A stretch of DNA of 45,090 nucleotides from Clostridiales bacterium. Its GTDB lineage: Bacteria > Bacillota > Clostridia > Oscillospirales > Oscillospiraceae. Of the stretch, positions 34,352-42,614 are shown piece after piece (within the stretch, counting starts at the first letter, position 1; every line of letters begins with the position of its first letter). The notes under the pieces were generated by a model that saw only the letters and a program-made list of their open reading frames with translations, searched no databases and was not told the DNA's origin. The stretch spans positions 1-45,090 of the forward strand of contig JAJBUB010000006.1 in the NCBI GenBank assembly GCA_020860575.1, read 5' to 3'. The position numbers and the translations under genes were made by a program.

Positions 34352-35185
34352 TTACTTGCCGTTGCGGCGACGGACAATGAACTTGTCGGTGGGATTCTTC
34401 TTCTTGCGGGTCTTGTAACCCAGAGCGGGCTTGCCCCAGGGGGTCACAGGGCCGGGACGACCGATGGGGGCGCGGCCCTCGCCGCCGCCGTGGGGGTGGT
34501 CGTTCGGGTTCATGACGGAGCCGCGGACGGTGGGACGCCAGCCCATGTGGCGCTTCCGGCCAGCCTTGCCCACATGGATGTTGGCATGGTCCTCGTTGCC
34601 GATCTGGCCGATGCAGGCCTTGCAGTTGGCCTTGACCAGACGGTACTCGCCGGAGGGGAGACGGATCTGGGCGGAGTCGCCCTCCTTGGCCATCAGCTGG
34701 GCCTGCTCACCGGCAGCCCGCACCAGCTGGGCACCCTTGCCGGGGTGCAGCTCGATGTTGTGGATGACGGTGCCCAGGGGGATGGCGGACAGGGGCAGGC
34801 AATTGCCCGGCTTGATGTCGGCGTCGGCGCCGGTCTCGATGATGTGACCGGGCTTCAGGCCCACGGGAGCCAGGATATAGGCCTTGGTCCCGTCCTCATA
34901 CTGGATGAGGGCGATGTTGGCGCTCCGGTTGGGGTCGTACTCCAGACGGATCACGGTGGCCTTGTCCTCCCGGAGCCGCTTGAAGTCGATGATACGGTAC
35001 TTCCGGCGCTCGCCGCCGCCGCGGTGACGGACGGTGATGCGGCCGTAGCTGTTGCGGCCTGCGCTCTTCTGGAGAGACTCGGTCAGGCTGCGCTCAGGCT
35101 TTGCCTTTTTGTCGATGCCCTCGAACGTGGAGACCGTCATATGGCGGCGGGCCGGCGTTGTGGGCTTATAAGTCTTGATCGCCAT
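34352..35185 (-). CDS. rplB: 50S ribosomal protein L2
   Basis: 277 aa, essential for subunit association and peptidyl transfer. [17 protein letters not shown] start; C-terminal signature region around [20 protein letters not shown] with the conserved His. Normal length, 13 nt behind rplW. Confidence 0.98.
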   Translation of the reverse strand: MAIKTYKPTTPARRHMTVSTFEGIDKKAKPERSLTESLQKSAGRNSYGRITVRHRGGGERRKYRIIDFKRLREDKATVIRLEYDPNRSANIALIQYEDGTKAYILAPVGLKPGHIIETGADADIKPGNCLPLSAIPLGTVIHNIELHPGKGAQLVRAAGEQAQLMAKEGDSAQIRLPSGEYRLVKANCKACIGQIGNEDHANIHVGKAGRKRHMGWRPTVRGSVMNPNDHPHGGGEGRAPIGRPGPVTPWGKPALGYKTRKKKNPTDKFIVRRRNGK

Positions 35186-35198
35186 TTACGTTACCTCC

Positions 35199-35492
35199 TT
35201 ACACCATACCCTCGAAGAACTCGATGGTCTTGGAGTCCTCGGTCAGCGTGACGATCGCCTTTTTGTAGGCGGCGCGGCGGCCGGGGCGGCCAGCGCCCAT
35301 ACGCTTTACCTTGCCATCATAATTCATCGTGTTGACCTTGGAGACCTTGACGCCGAAGATTTCCTCCACGGCCTTGCCGATCTCTGCTTTGTTGGCCTTG
35401 GGGCTGACGATGAAGGTGTACTTCTTGTCAGCGCTGCCCATCATGGAACGCTCGGTGACGACGGGCTTAATAATGATGTCATAAGCGGTCAT
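35199..35492 (-). CDS. rplW: 50S ribosomal protein L23
   Basis: 97 aa tunnel-exit protein, docking site for trigger factor and [17 protein letters not shown] start, [14 protein letters not shown] loop. ATG overlaps the rplD stop codon by 4 nt (ATGA). Confidence 0.98.
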   Translation of the reverse strand: MTAYDIIIKPVVTERSMMGSADKKYTFIVSPKANKAEIGKAVEEIFGVKVSKVNTMNYDGKVKRMGAGRPGRRAAYKKAIVTLTEDSKTIEFFEGMV

Positions 35493-36109
35493 GCGTACAC
35501 CTCCTCGATGGTGGCCAGAGCGGCCTTGTCGATGACCAGGGTCTTGGCGTTGACCAGGTCATAGACGCTCAGATTGTTGGCAGGAGTGGTGATGACGCCG
35601 GGGATGTTCCGGCTGGACAGGACCACGCCCCGCTTCACGCCGTCGGTGATGACCACGCTCTTGCCGGCGCTGATGGTGTTCAGCAGGCCGACCATGGTCT
35701 TGGTCTTGGGCTGCTCGATCTCCAGGCCCTCGATGACGGCCACGTTGCCGTTCTGGGCCTTGTCGGACAGGACACTCTTGAGCGCCAGGCGCTTGAGCTT
35801 CTTGTTCAGGGAGTAGCGGTAGCTCCGGGGCTTGGGGGCGAACACGACGCCGCCGTGGGTCCACTGGGGGGACCGGGTGGAGCCCTGACGGGCGCGGCCG
35901 GTGCCCTTCTGACGCCAGGGCTTCTTGCCACCGCCGGAGACCTCGGCGCGGGTCAGGGCAGACTGAGTACCCTGACGGCAGTTGGCCAGATGGTTCTTGA
36001 CCACTGCGTGGACGGCAGCCACGTTAGGCTCGATGCCGAAGACGGAATCCGCCAGTTCGACCTCGCCCAGCTCCTTGCCGGCCAGATCATAAAGCTTTGC
36101 ATTAGACAT
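35489..36109 (-). CDS. rplD: 50S ribosomal protein L4
   Basis: 206 aa; the extended loop ([20 protein letters not shown]) reaches the exit tunnel. In E. coli and some Firmicutes L4 also autoregulates its operon by binding the S10 leader, relevant to the structured regions at 37433-37600 and 36903-36969. 19 nt behind rplC. Confidence 0.98.
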   Translation of the reverse strand: MSNAKLYDLAGKELGEVELADSVFGIEPNVAAVHAVVKNHLANCRQGTQSALTRAEVSGGGKKPWRQKGTGRARQGSTRSPQWTHGGVVFAPKPRSYRYSLNKKLKRLALKSVLSDKAQNGNVAVIEGLEIEQPKTKTMVGLLNTISAGKSVVITDGVKRGVVLSSRNIPGVITTPANNLSVYDLVNAKTLVIDKAALATIEEVYA

Positions 36110-36128
36110 TGTGGTACTCTCCTTTCCC

Positions 36129-36860
36129 TTAGTGCTTTCTTGCGGAAGCCTTCTGCGGGTTCACACGGGCGGAAGCCTTCTGCGGGTTGCTGGAGATACC
36201 GGCGTCGCCCTTCTTGGCCACATTGACCTTCGAGGTGCTCTTGATGACCACAACGCCGCCCTTGGGGCCGGGAATCGCGCCCTTGACAGCCAGCAGATTG
36301 ATCTCAGGGTCCACCTGGACGATCTCCAGGTTCTGGATGGTGACCTGCTCGTTGCCCATCTGACCGGCGCCGATCTTACCCTTGCGGATACGGCTGGGGG
36401 TCGAGGTGGAGCCCATGGAGCCTGCGTGACGATGGACGGGGCCGCCGCCGTGGCTCATGGGGGTGCGCTGGGCGCCGTGGCGCTTGATGACGCCGGCGTA
36501 GCCCTTGCCCTTGCTGATGCCAACAGCGTCCACCTTGTCGCCCACCTCGAAGACGTCGGCCTTGAGCACGTCGCCTACGTTGAGCTGGTCGTAGCTGTCC
36601 ACATCGACTTCCTTCAGGACGCGGAGCATCTCGCTCACACCGGCCTTGGCCAGATGGCCCTTCTGGCCCTTGGTCAGATGCTTCTCGGTGGTGGGCTGGA
36701 AGCCCAGCTGGACGGCTTCGTAGCCGTCCTTCTCGGCGGTCTTTTTCTGAACCACGGTGCAGGGCCCCGCCTCGATCACGGTGACGGGGATCACCTTACC
36801 GGCTTCGTCAAAGATCTGGGTCATACCGACCTTTTTGCCGAGGATCGCCTTTTTTGCCAT
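36129..36860 (-). CDS. rplC: 50S ribosomal protein L3 with a duplicated C-terminal motif
   Basis: 243 aa against the usual ~205-215. MAKKAILGKKVGMTQIFDE start and PSRIRKGKIGAGQMGNEQV are typical. The extra length is a C-terminal tail of ~30 residues whose end contains NPQKASAR twice; a 20-bp DNA repeat at 36142-36161 and 36169-36188 (27-bp period) encodes it. L3 starts 50S assembly. The gene follows a 147-nt structured gap after rpsJ; AAGGAGG precedes ATG 36860. Confidence 0.97.
   Translation of the reverse strand: MAKKAILGKKVGMTQIFDEAGKVIPVTVIEAGPCTVVQKKTAEKDGYEAVQLGFQPTTEKHLTKGQKGHLAKAGVSEMLRVLKEVDVDSYDQLNVGDVLKADVFEVGDKVDAVGISKGKGYAGVIKRHGAQRTPMSHGGGPVHRHAGSMGSTSTPSRIRKGKIGAGQMGNEQVTIQNLEIVQVDPEINLLAVKGAIPGPKGGVVVIKSTSKVNVAKKGDAGISSNPQKASARVNPQKASARKH
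36142..36188. repeat. 20-bp direct repeat (27-bp period) in the 3' end of rplC
   Basis: Two identical 20-bp copies (36142-36161, 36169-36188). The period of nine codons keeps the frame, giving a duplicated NPQKASAR motif in the L3 tail, probably by slippage or unequal exchange. Confidence 0.9.
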
Positions 36861-36902
36861 TTCGGAATTTCCTCCTTATCAGGTTATTGGTTGAGGCAGA
36901 TG

Positions 36903-36969
36903 CCCATTGGACTGGCAGCGCTGCGTCAACATGACCCCTCCGCTCACGGCTAAGCAGGCGGAGAATGGG
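36903..36969 (-). other. Structured rpsJ-rplC intercistronic element, candidate r-protein leader
   Basis: In the 147-nt gap, CCCATT (minus strand, 36964-36969) pairs with AATGGG (36903-36908), enclosing a CTCCGC/GCGGAG hairpin (36938-36943 with 36958-36963) stacked directly on it and a 10-base palindrome (36915-36924). This gives a multi-branched fold before rplC-rplD. No U-run or promoter is seen. Confidence 0.45.
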
Positions 36970-37007
36970 TACTAACAAAGGAATATGGGTGAGATGTCAG
37001 GCTGCCC

Positions 37008-37316
37008 TCACAGCTTGATCTCGATCTCCACGCCTGCGGGGAGCTGAAGATTCATCAGGGCCTCCACCGTCTTGGGGGTGGGGTTCTGGATGTCGATCAG
37101 ACGCTTGTGGGTGCGCCGCTCAAACTGCTCCCGGCTGTCCTTATACTTGTGAGTCGCACGCAGGATGGTGACGATCTCCTTCTTGGTGGGCAGGGGGATG
37201 GGGCCGGAGACGGTGGCGCCGTTGCGCTTGGCGGTCTGGACGATGGTCTCAGCGCTCTGGTCGATGAGCTGATGGTCATAGGCCTTCAGACGGACGCGGA
37301 TGGTTTGGTTTGCCAT
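37008..37316 (-). CDS. rpsJ: 30S ribosomal protein S10
   Basis: 102 aa, first gene of the operon; also a transcription antitermination partner of Nus[19 protein letters not shown] and the signature [19 protein letters not shown] are diagnostic. ATG 37316 (MANQTIRV) follows AAGGAGGAAAAAACC. An in-frame start 33 codons earlier lies in the structured leader and would add non-homologous residues, so it is rejected. Confidence 0.98.
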   Translation of the reverse strand: MANQTIRVRLKAYDHQLIDQSAETIVQTAKRNGATVSGPIPLPTKKEIVTILRATHKYKDSREQFERRTHKRLIDIQNPTPKTVEALMNLQLPAGVEIEIKL

Positions 37317-37600
37317 GGTTTTTTCCTCCTTGGGTTTCGTACTTGTTGTACATGAGCCGGTTTTATTTGGATCGTTTTGCTTGGCTGAAATCAACCGCCG
37401 TGCCGTGTGTATCATTCCACGTCATAAGGAAAGCCGACGAAAACCGTCGGCCGCACCCACCATGCGAGGCGATCTACACCTCTGATCACATCGTGGTTCA
37501 TCACAGCCGCCCAGATCCAGCCCGGACATACTCCGCAGAAGTTACCGGGAATCCTCCCGCAATCTCCTGCATCATCGCACAGTGCGCCGGAGCGCACCAT
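37317..37600 (-). promoter_or_regulatory. Structured 5' leader of the S10 ribosomal operon
   Basis: About 280 nt lie between the predicted transcript start and rpsJ. Elements in order on the minus strand: hairpin GTGCGC/GCGCAC (37582-37597) at the very 5' end; CCCGG/CCGGG (37521-37525 with 37545-37549) with an inner ACTTC/GGAGT stem; and the attenuator-like hairpin at 37433-37451. Layout resembles S10 leaders controlled by L4 in other bacteria; homology to a named leader family cannot be shown here. No real ORF was accepted in it. Confidence 0.6.
37433..37451 (-). terminator. Candidate attenuator hairpin in the S10 leader
   Basis: Perfect 7-bp stem GCCGACG/CGTCGGC with a 5-nt U-rich loop, followed on the minus strand by TTTCCTT. 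The U-run is interrupted, fitting conditional rather than constitutive termination. It lies 117 nt before the rpsJ start. Confidence 0.5.
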
Positions 37601-37605
37601 GGGTT

Positions 37606-37634
37606 ATTGTACCGGATACCCTGGCGGATGTCAA
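37606..37634 (-). promoter_or_regulatory. Main promoter of the ribosomal operon
   Basis: Minus strand -35 TTGACA (37629-37634), 17-bp spacer, -10 TACAAT (37606-37611). Upstream A-tracts (about 37637-37665) look like an UP element for the alpha C-terminal domain. Best promoter match in the window. Confidence 0.92.
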
Positions 37635-37674
37635 GCATTTTTTGCCTGTTTTTTCTTCTTTTTTCGTCGAAACG

Positions 37675-37710
37675 GAGGCCGGCGTCCGGTTCTCGCCGGG
37701 CACCGGCCTC
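37675..37710 (-). terminator. Hairpin after the CDP-glycerol transferase gene
   Basis: Perfect 8-bp stem GAGGCCGG/CCGGCCTC (37675-37682 with 37703-37710) with an inner CCGG/CCGG stem. The following minus-strand sequence is CGTTTCG, so the U-run is poor. It lies between that gene and the ribosomal promoter. Confidence 0.55.
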
Positions 37711-37745
37711 TGATCACTGATCACTAACCACTAACCACTAACCAC
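37711..37745. repeat. Heptanucleotide tandem repeat
   Basis: Five 7-bp units in a row: TGATCAC twice, then TAACCAC three times, followed by a degenerate unit TCGATCAC that runs into the stop codon region of the minus-strand gene at 37750. Confidence 0.9.
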
Positions 37746-37749
37746 TCGA

Positions 37750-40700
37750 TCACCAGTTCCGCTTCATAATCTCCTCGCAGACCCGCTGGCTGTTGTTCCG
37801 GTCGATGTAGGCGTACATCCGGGGCCGCAGCTCCGCGTAGACCTCCGGGAGACGGAAGTCGTTTTCGGCGTACTCCTCCAGCTTGCCCAGCAGCTCCTCG
37901 GGCGTCATCACCCGGTCTCCGAAGAGCTCTTTCTCCAGGTCGATATAGGCCCCGGTGGTCTCGTTGTACTTGTCCACGTCAAACTGATAGAACAGCACCG
38001 GCTTGCCCTGGTAGTACACGTCCCAGCTGACGCTGGAGTAGTCGGTCACCAGCATCTTGCAGTCCATCATCAGCTCGTTGAGTGGCTCCGTACCGAAGGG
38101 GATCAGCCGCACCCGGCCTCCCTCCCGGATGGAGAAGTCGCTGAGATAATCCCGGAACTTGGGGTGGATGTAGAAATCCAGATACAGGTCCTGCCGCTCC
38201 AGCAGATCGGCCAGCCGGGGATCGTTGAGCAGGGACATATAGTTCCGGTAATAGTCGCTGGCCCGGAACACCAGGTCGGACGCCTCCTCCAGCCAGTTGC
38301 GCCAGGTGGGCATGACCAGGATGTGCCGCTCCTTCAGACCCTTATCCTTTAATACGTCCCACCGGGTCAGACCGGTGACGATCACGTCCTCCGGGGCATA
38401 CTTCATCTGTGTGACGGCGATCTCCCGCTCCCGCTCGCTGGTCACGGCGAACAGGTTCGCCCCATATGCCCCGTCCTTGTGATAAAAGCTCACCCGTTTC
38501 AGCGCCGTGACGCCGTGGCCCAGGAAGACCAGCTTTTTGGTATTCATCACCCGGGGCAGGATGATGCTCTCCTTCGTTCTCCAGGCATAGGCGTGGGCCT
38601 TGGAGTCGCTGGAGATGAGCAGCCGGGCAGCCAGGAGATAGATCATGTGCCGCAGGCTCATAAACTGGATCACATGGTCCCGATAGGGCAGCAGCCGTTC
38701 CTGATAGTCCGGCTGTTTTTTGTCGATAATGTAGTAGATGCTCCGGTGCATCTCCTTCTCCATGCCGTTTTCCATGCAGTGGCGGAAGAAATAGAATCCG
38801 TTGTCCTGGGCCATACAGCAATACTTTTCATAGCACAGGAAGATATTCTTCTGCTTCAGCTGCTTTCGGAACAGCCGGAACAGCACCAGGGCCAGCCGTT
38901 CCTTCAGCCGGAAGGCCAGGCCGCTGTAGGGGCTGTACTCCTGGCAGGCCAGGGCAAAACGGTCATTCTTCGTCTCGTAGAGGGAGACGGTCAGGTCCTC
39001 TCCTTGGCGGCAGCTGCCGGAGAACAGGGTCCGCTCCACCTGTTCCCTGCGGCGCTCCCACTTGCCTGTCTCCTTTTTCTTTTTTCTCGGGGCCTGGACG
39101 TATGCCAGATAGGTCTGTCCATCCTCCCCCTGGAACGCCGCCCGGATATCCCACCAGATCGGCTCAAACCGGAAACGGGACAGGTCGATCTCTCCCGTCA
39201 TCCAGATCGCTCCGTCCTTCTGATACACCTTCTGGGCCGACGCCAGATAGATCTTCCGGTCTACCTCCAGCTTGTACCGGTGTACCAGGGCGAAGCCGCT
39301 CCACGTCCCCGGAATCTCCTGGGAGCAGCGCACGCTGATCTGGAGCTTTCCGAACCGGAGGCGTATCTGCTCCACCCAGCAGGTCAGCTGCCACTCATAC
39401 CGCCGGGCGCGGTCCGCCGTCTGTAGCTTGCAGTACCCCGCCGAGGGGCAGCAGATGACCCCCTCTACCTGCTGGTCCCCCAGCTCCACGGTGCCCAGCG
39501 GCTCTCCGTAGAGATAGCGGACGTTCCGATAGTTTCGGTCCGCCGCCAGCTTTTTCCGGGCCATCCGCTCCGGACACCGCAGCAGCACGTTTTGCCAGCA
39601 GGTCCTCTGGCGGACGGCAAGGGTCAGCGCCCAGCGGACGATCCGGCTGTTTTGTACGCTCTCCCCCACGGAGGTCAGATCCGCCGTCAGCAGGCACCCC
39701 TGAGGCCCGGCAAAGGCGATCTGTACCGGGCAGTACAGTCGTTCTCCCTTGTTTTCCGCCACGAGGAGCAGCTCTGTCCCCTCCTCCAGGGACACCCCGG
39801 GGACCTCGAACCGCCACTGCCAGTCCTGGCCTCCCAGGTCCCGCACGGTCCAATGCCCCTGCACCGGCAGCAGCTGGTGCTCCACCGCCTCCCGGAGGGA
39901 GCCCCCCTCTGGCCCGTCCTGGCAGGTGAGGGGGCGCTCCGCCGCCCGGAAGGACGGGCGGCACAGATCGTCGATCTGGAAATAACAGCCCAGCCCCTCC
40001 GCCTGCGTCACCGGCTCGCCGTTGGCCAGCAGCTCCGCCGCCAGAAACGCCTTGCGATCGGTGATGGACAGGGGGACGTGGAGCCGGGTCCCATCCTCCC
40101 CGGTCAACACCCCGGAGAGGTCATACTCCGCCCCGTCCATGGGCAGGGCGGACAGCTCCACCGCCCCTATGGTCAGTCCGTTGTCGGAGGGGGACTCCCT
40201 GGCGGGGAAAAACTGCTGTCCCCGGGGGTCACCGTCGGCCCGGTGCAGAGAGAAGCCCGTCAGGGCCGGGGCATTCTTTGGCGCTCTCGCCCCCAGCAGC
40301 AGCCGCCCGTCCCGGATGACGAACCCCTCCAGGCCATAGGCGTACCGCTCCCAGCAGCGCAGCTCCCGGTGGACGATGGTCAGCGCCACCGCCACCGTCT
40401 TCTGTTCCTTTAACAGATATCGTGGGACCGCCTCATACTCCGCTCCCTCCCGGCAGAAGCGGTCCACCGGGTCGCCCCACAGCTTTTCATCATTGTAGAA
40501 ATAGTCACAACGGCCCCCCGGCTTGAGCCGGTCCAGATATCGTCTGGCCCGGAGGGGATACTGGGTCAGCTTTTTCCCCTCCCGCCTGGCCAGGTTGACG
40601 AGGAAGGGCTTCCCCTCCTCCGGGTCCCATATGCCCTCTGTTCCCGAGAGGTCCGCCGTCAGCACGCCGTCCTCCAGCCAAGCGGGGACATACCAATGCT

Positions 40701-40881
40701 CCGTCTCCGCCCAGTTGGACATCAGCAGAAGCAGCTCCCCCTCCGGAAACCCGCCGCTGCGGCAGGACATCCGGAGCCGTCCCCCTTCCGAGGGGAGCAG
40801 CTCCACGCCCAGGGGCTTCGGCGCAATGGCACCTGCAATATGATTCTCCAGTTTTTTCCAGCCAGGACGGGCTTCCGCCAT
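37750..40881 (-). CDS. CDP-glycerol glycerophosphotransferase family protein (TagB/TagF-like) with long N-terminal region
   Basis: 1043 aa. The C-terminal ~400 residues match TagF/TagB-type wall teichoic acid enzymes that transfer glycerol phosphate from CDP-glycerol at the cytoplasmic membrane face: LGHGVTALKR, PTWRNW, YIHPKFRDY and TDYSSVSWDVYYQGKPV. The N-terminal ~620 residues hold beta-rich, repeated modules with recurring LLLVAENKGERLY/ADLTSVGES-like patterns, similar in style to the N-terminal parts of large TagF-like proteins, with no catalytic motif. No signal peptide; peripheral membrane association is expected. ATG 40881 follows AAGGAGA. Own promoter at 40946-40974. Exact polymer unknown. 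Confidence 0.88.
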   Translation of the reverse strand: MAEARPGWKKLENHIAGAIAPKPLGVELLPSEGGRLRMSCRSGGFPEGELLLLMSNWAETEHWYVPAWLEDGVLTADLSGTEGIWDPEEGKPFLVNLARREGKKLTQYPLRARRYLDRLKPGGRCDYFYNDEKLWGDPVDRFCREGAEYEAVPRYLLKEQKTVAVALTIVHRELRCWERYAYGLEGFVIRDGRLLLGARAPKNAPALTGFSLHRADGDPRGQQFFPARESPSDNGLTIGAVELSALPMDGAEYDLSGVLTGEDGTRLHVPLSITDRKAFLAAELLANGEPVTQAEGLGCYFQIDDLCRPSFRAAERPLTCQDGPEGGSLREAVEHQLLPVQGHWTVRDLGGQDWQWRFEVPGVSLEEGTELLLVAENKGERLYCPVQIAFAGPQGCLLTADLTSVGESVQNSRIVRWALTLAVRQRTCWQNVLLRCPERMARKKLAADRNYRNVRYLYGEPLGTVELGDQQVEGVICCPSAGYCKLQTADRARRYEWQLTCWVEQIRLRFGKLQISVRCSQEIPGTWSGFALVHRYKLEVDRKIYLASAQKVYQKDGAIWMTGEIDLSRFRFEPIWWDIRAAFQGEDGQTYLAYVQAPRKKKKETGKWERRREQVERTLFSGSCRQGEDLTVSLYETKNDRFALACQEYSPYSGLAFRLKERLALVLFRLFRKQLKQKNIFLCYEKYCCMAQDNGFYFFRHCMENGMEKEMHRSIYYIIDKKQPDYQERLLPYRDHVIQFMSLRHMIYLLAARLLISSDSKAHAYAWRTKESIILPRVMNTKKLVFLGHGVTALKRVSFYHKDGAYGANLFAVTSEREREIAVTQMKYAPEDVIVTGLTRWDVLKDKGLKERHILVMPTWRNWLEEASDLVFRASDYYRNYMSLLNDPRLADLLERQDLYLDFYIHPKFRDYLSDFSIREGGRVRLIPFGTEPLNELMMDCKMLVTDYSSVSWDVYYQGKPVLFYQFDVDKYNETTGAYIDLEKELFGDRVMTPEELLGKLEEYAENDFRLPEVYAELRPRMYAYIDRNNSQRVCEEIMKRNW

Positions 40882-40945
40882 AGGATCGTCTCCTTTTCAT
40901 GGGGTTCCCCCCGAAACCGGGTGGGACGGGTCATCTGTGAGACAA

Positions 40946-40974
40946 ATTATAGCATATCCTTCCCCCGGTCACAA
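40946..40974 (-). promoter_or_regulatory. Promoter of the CDP-glycerol transferase gene
   Basis: Minus strand -35 TTGTGA (40969-40974), 17-bp spacer, -10 TATAAT (40946-40951) with an extended TGC just before the -10. Confidence 0.78.
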
Positions 40975-41003
40975 GCGCTGTCCAGAAAAATTCATGATTT
41001 CCC

Positions 41004-42152
41004 TCATCCCGGCAGCAGCTCCCCCACCATCTCCCGGAAGATACTGCCGAAGGTCCTGCGCTCCACCGATTCCGCCGCCGTGACAGGCAGCTCCTGAATC
41101 ACCTGCCCGTCCAATGATATCGTCAGCGTCCCCAGCAAGTCCCCCGCGTTCACCGGGGCCTCCACCGTCTCGTCCAGCGTCAGCTCGGTGGTGAGACGGC
41201 CCGCGTCGCTTTTCGCAATGAGCATCCGTCCGCCCTCCACCGTTGTCTGAACGAGCTCCGCCTCGCCCAGTGTCACCGGTACCGGGGGCAGGACCACTCC
41301 GTCGGTCACGTCCGTCACCGTCCAGCCGCCGAAGCCGTAGTTGAGCAGGGTCTTGGCGCTCTCGAACCGGTCGGAGGAGGTCTCCGCCCCCAGCACCACG
41401 GCGATCAGCTCCATGCCGTCCCGCCGGGCGCTGGCGGAGATGCAGAAGCCCGCCCCCTGGGTAAAGCCGGTTTTCAGCCCGGTGGCCCCGTCATAGTAGT
41501 AGATCAGCTTGTTGGTGTTGGCCAGCTGGAACGTCCCGTCCCGGAGAGTGTCCATCCAGATGCCGGTGTAATCCCGGATCACCTCATGGCTCAGCAGCGC
41601 CCGGGACATGAGGGCGATGTCATAGGCGGAGGTCAGGTGTCCCTCGGCGGGGAGACCGGTGCAGTTGCAGAAGTGGGTGTCCTCCATGCCCAGCTCCGCC
41701 GCCCGCTGGTTCATGGCCGCCACAAAGGCCTCCTCGCTGCCCCGGAGATGCTCCGCCAGGGCCACGGCTGCGTCGTTGCCGGAGGCCACCGCCACCGCCT
41801 TGAGCATCTCGCTGACGGTCATCTGCTCCCCCTCCTCCAGATAGACCTGACTGCCGCCCATGCTGGCGGCATAGGCGCTGACCGTCACCGTGTCCTCCAG
41901 GGAGATGCTCCCGCTGTCGATGGCCTCCGTCACCAGCAGCATGGTCATCACCTTGGTCACCGAGGCAGGCTCCAGGGCCTCATGGGCGTTTTCCTCATAG
42001 AGGATGGTCCCTGTCTCCCGCTCCATCAGCACACCGGCCCTGGCCGATATCGACACCGGGGTGTTCTCCTCCTTCTCCGTCGCCCATGCTCCGGGTAGCA
42101 GGCCGGTAAATACAGCCGCCAGCAGCAGAGCTGTCAAAATGCGTTTCTTCAT
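41004..42152 (-). CDS. dacF: D-alanyl-D-alanine carboxypeptidase (penicillin-binding protein 5/DacF type)
   Basis: 382 aa exported serine peptidase trimming the terminal D-Ala of peptidoglycan stem peptides. Signal peptide residues 1-25 (KKR, Leu/Ala core, GAWA cleavage region). Catalytic motifs: Ser64-V-T-Lys67, Ser124-G-Asn126 and Lys227-T-Gly. A beta-sandwich C-terminal PBP5 domain (~275-365) is followed by an amphipathic tail (RTFGSIFREMVGELL) that likely anchors it to the membrane. ATG 42152 follows GGGAGGGAAGAG. The symbol is by family resemblance; dacB/dacA types cannot be excluded. Its promoter was not clearly found. Confidence 0.93.
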   Translation of the reverse strand: MKKRILTALLLAAVFTGLLPGAWATEKEENTPVSISARAGVLMERETGTILYEENAHEALEPASVTKVMTMLLVTEAIDSGSISLEDTVTVSAYAASMGGSQVYLEEGEQMTVSEMLKAVAVASGNDAAVALAEHLRGSEEAFVAAMNQRAAELGMEDTHFCNCTGLPAEGHLTSAYDIALMSRALLSHEVIRDYTGIWMDTLRDGTFQLANTNKLIYYYDGATGLKTGFTQGAGFCISASARRDGMELIAVVLGAETSSDRFESAKTLLNYGFGGWTVTDVTDGVVLPPVPVTLGEAELVQTTVEGGRMLIAKSDAGRLTTELTLDETVEAPVNAGDLLGTLTISLDGQVIQELPVTAAESVERRTFGSIFREMVGELLPG

Positions 42153-42211
42153 CGCTCTTCCCTCCCTTTTCCGCTAGTCTCCGCCGAAATCGCCCCGTTA
42201 TGCTGGAGAGT

Positions 42212-42229
42212 TTTCCCGGAGACGGGAAA
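42212..42229. repeat. Inverted repeat between dacF and the PTS-IIB-like gene
   Basis: Perfect 7-bp arms TTTCCCG/CGGGAAA around GAGA, in the ~160-nt region between divergent starts. It could be an operator or leader hairpin for dacF; nothing decides. Confidence 0.4.
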
Positions 42230-42248
42230 TTGTGGGGATGAATTTCCC

Positions 42249-42277
42249 TTGTTTCAGCCCGGTGCAGGGAGTATAAT
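42249..42277 (+). promoter_or_regulatory. Promoter of the PTS-IIB-like gene
   Basis: Plus strand -35 TTGTTT (42249-42254), 17-bp spacer, -10 TATAAT (42272-42277), with AAGGAGG about 22 nt further on. Confidence 0.72.
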
Positions 42278-42314
42278 AGCAAAAGGAACTTTAATAAAGG
42301 AAGGAGGCACCGCC

Positions 42315-42614
42315 ATGTCCGGTCTGAGGGTGCTGGTCTGCTGCCCCAACGGGGCGGGGGTCAGTCTGATGATGGAATCGATGCTGCGGAGGGTGGCCGC
42401 CGAGTTGGGGCTGGAGTTGTCCCGGCTGGACCACGGCTCCATCCTCCAGGGGGCGAAGACCGCCGGGGCATACGACCTGGTGCTCTGCCCGGCGGAGCTG
42501 GTCCCTCACCTGAGAGACTGGGAGGGACAGGCGGACATCATCGGTCTGAACAATCCCCTCTCCCGCCGGGAGATGCGGGAACGGCTGGCCGTCTATTGCA
42601 GGGCCACAGACTAA
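42315..42614 (+). CDS. Stand-alone PTS IIB-like protein (lactose/ascorbate-type fold)
   Basis: 99 aa. The N-terminus reads LRVLVCCPNGAGVSLMM, matching the phosphocysteine loop of PTS IIB domains (hydrophobic strand, Cys, small residues, then helix). The later segment YDLVLCPAELVPHL and a C-terminal helix fit the same fold. No IIA or IIC gene is near, so a transport role is not supported; it may be an orphan regulator or remnant. ATG 42315 follows AAGGAGG and has a strong promoter; an earlier in-frame start at 42249 lies inside that promoter. Only single-gene plus-strand unit in the region. Confidence 0.7.
   Translation: MSGLRVLVCCPNGAGVSLMMESMLRRVAAELGLELSRLDHGSILQGAKTAGAYDLVLCPAELVPHLRDWEGQADIIGLNNPLSRREMRERLAVYCRATD

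Noticed and set aside
37412-37600. 62-codon minus-strand frame inside the S10 leader
   Set aside because: It starts at the predicted transcript start without a ribosome binding site, and overlaps the structural elements; no resemblance to a leader peptide.
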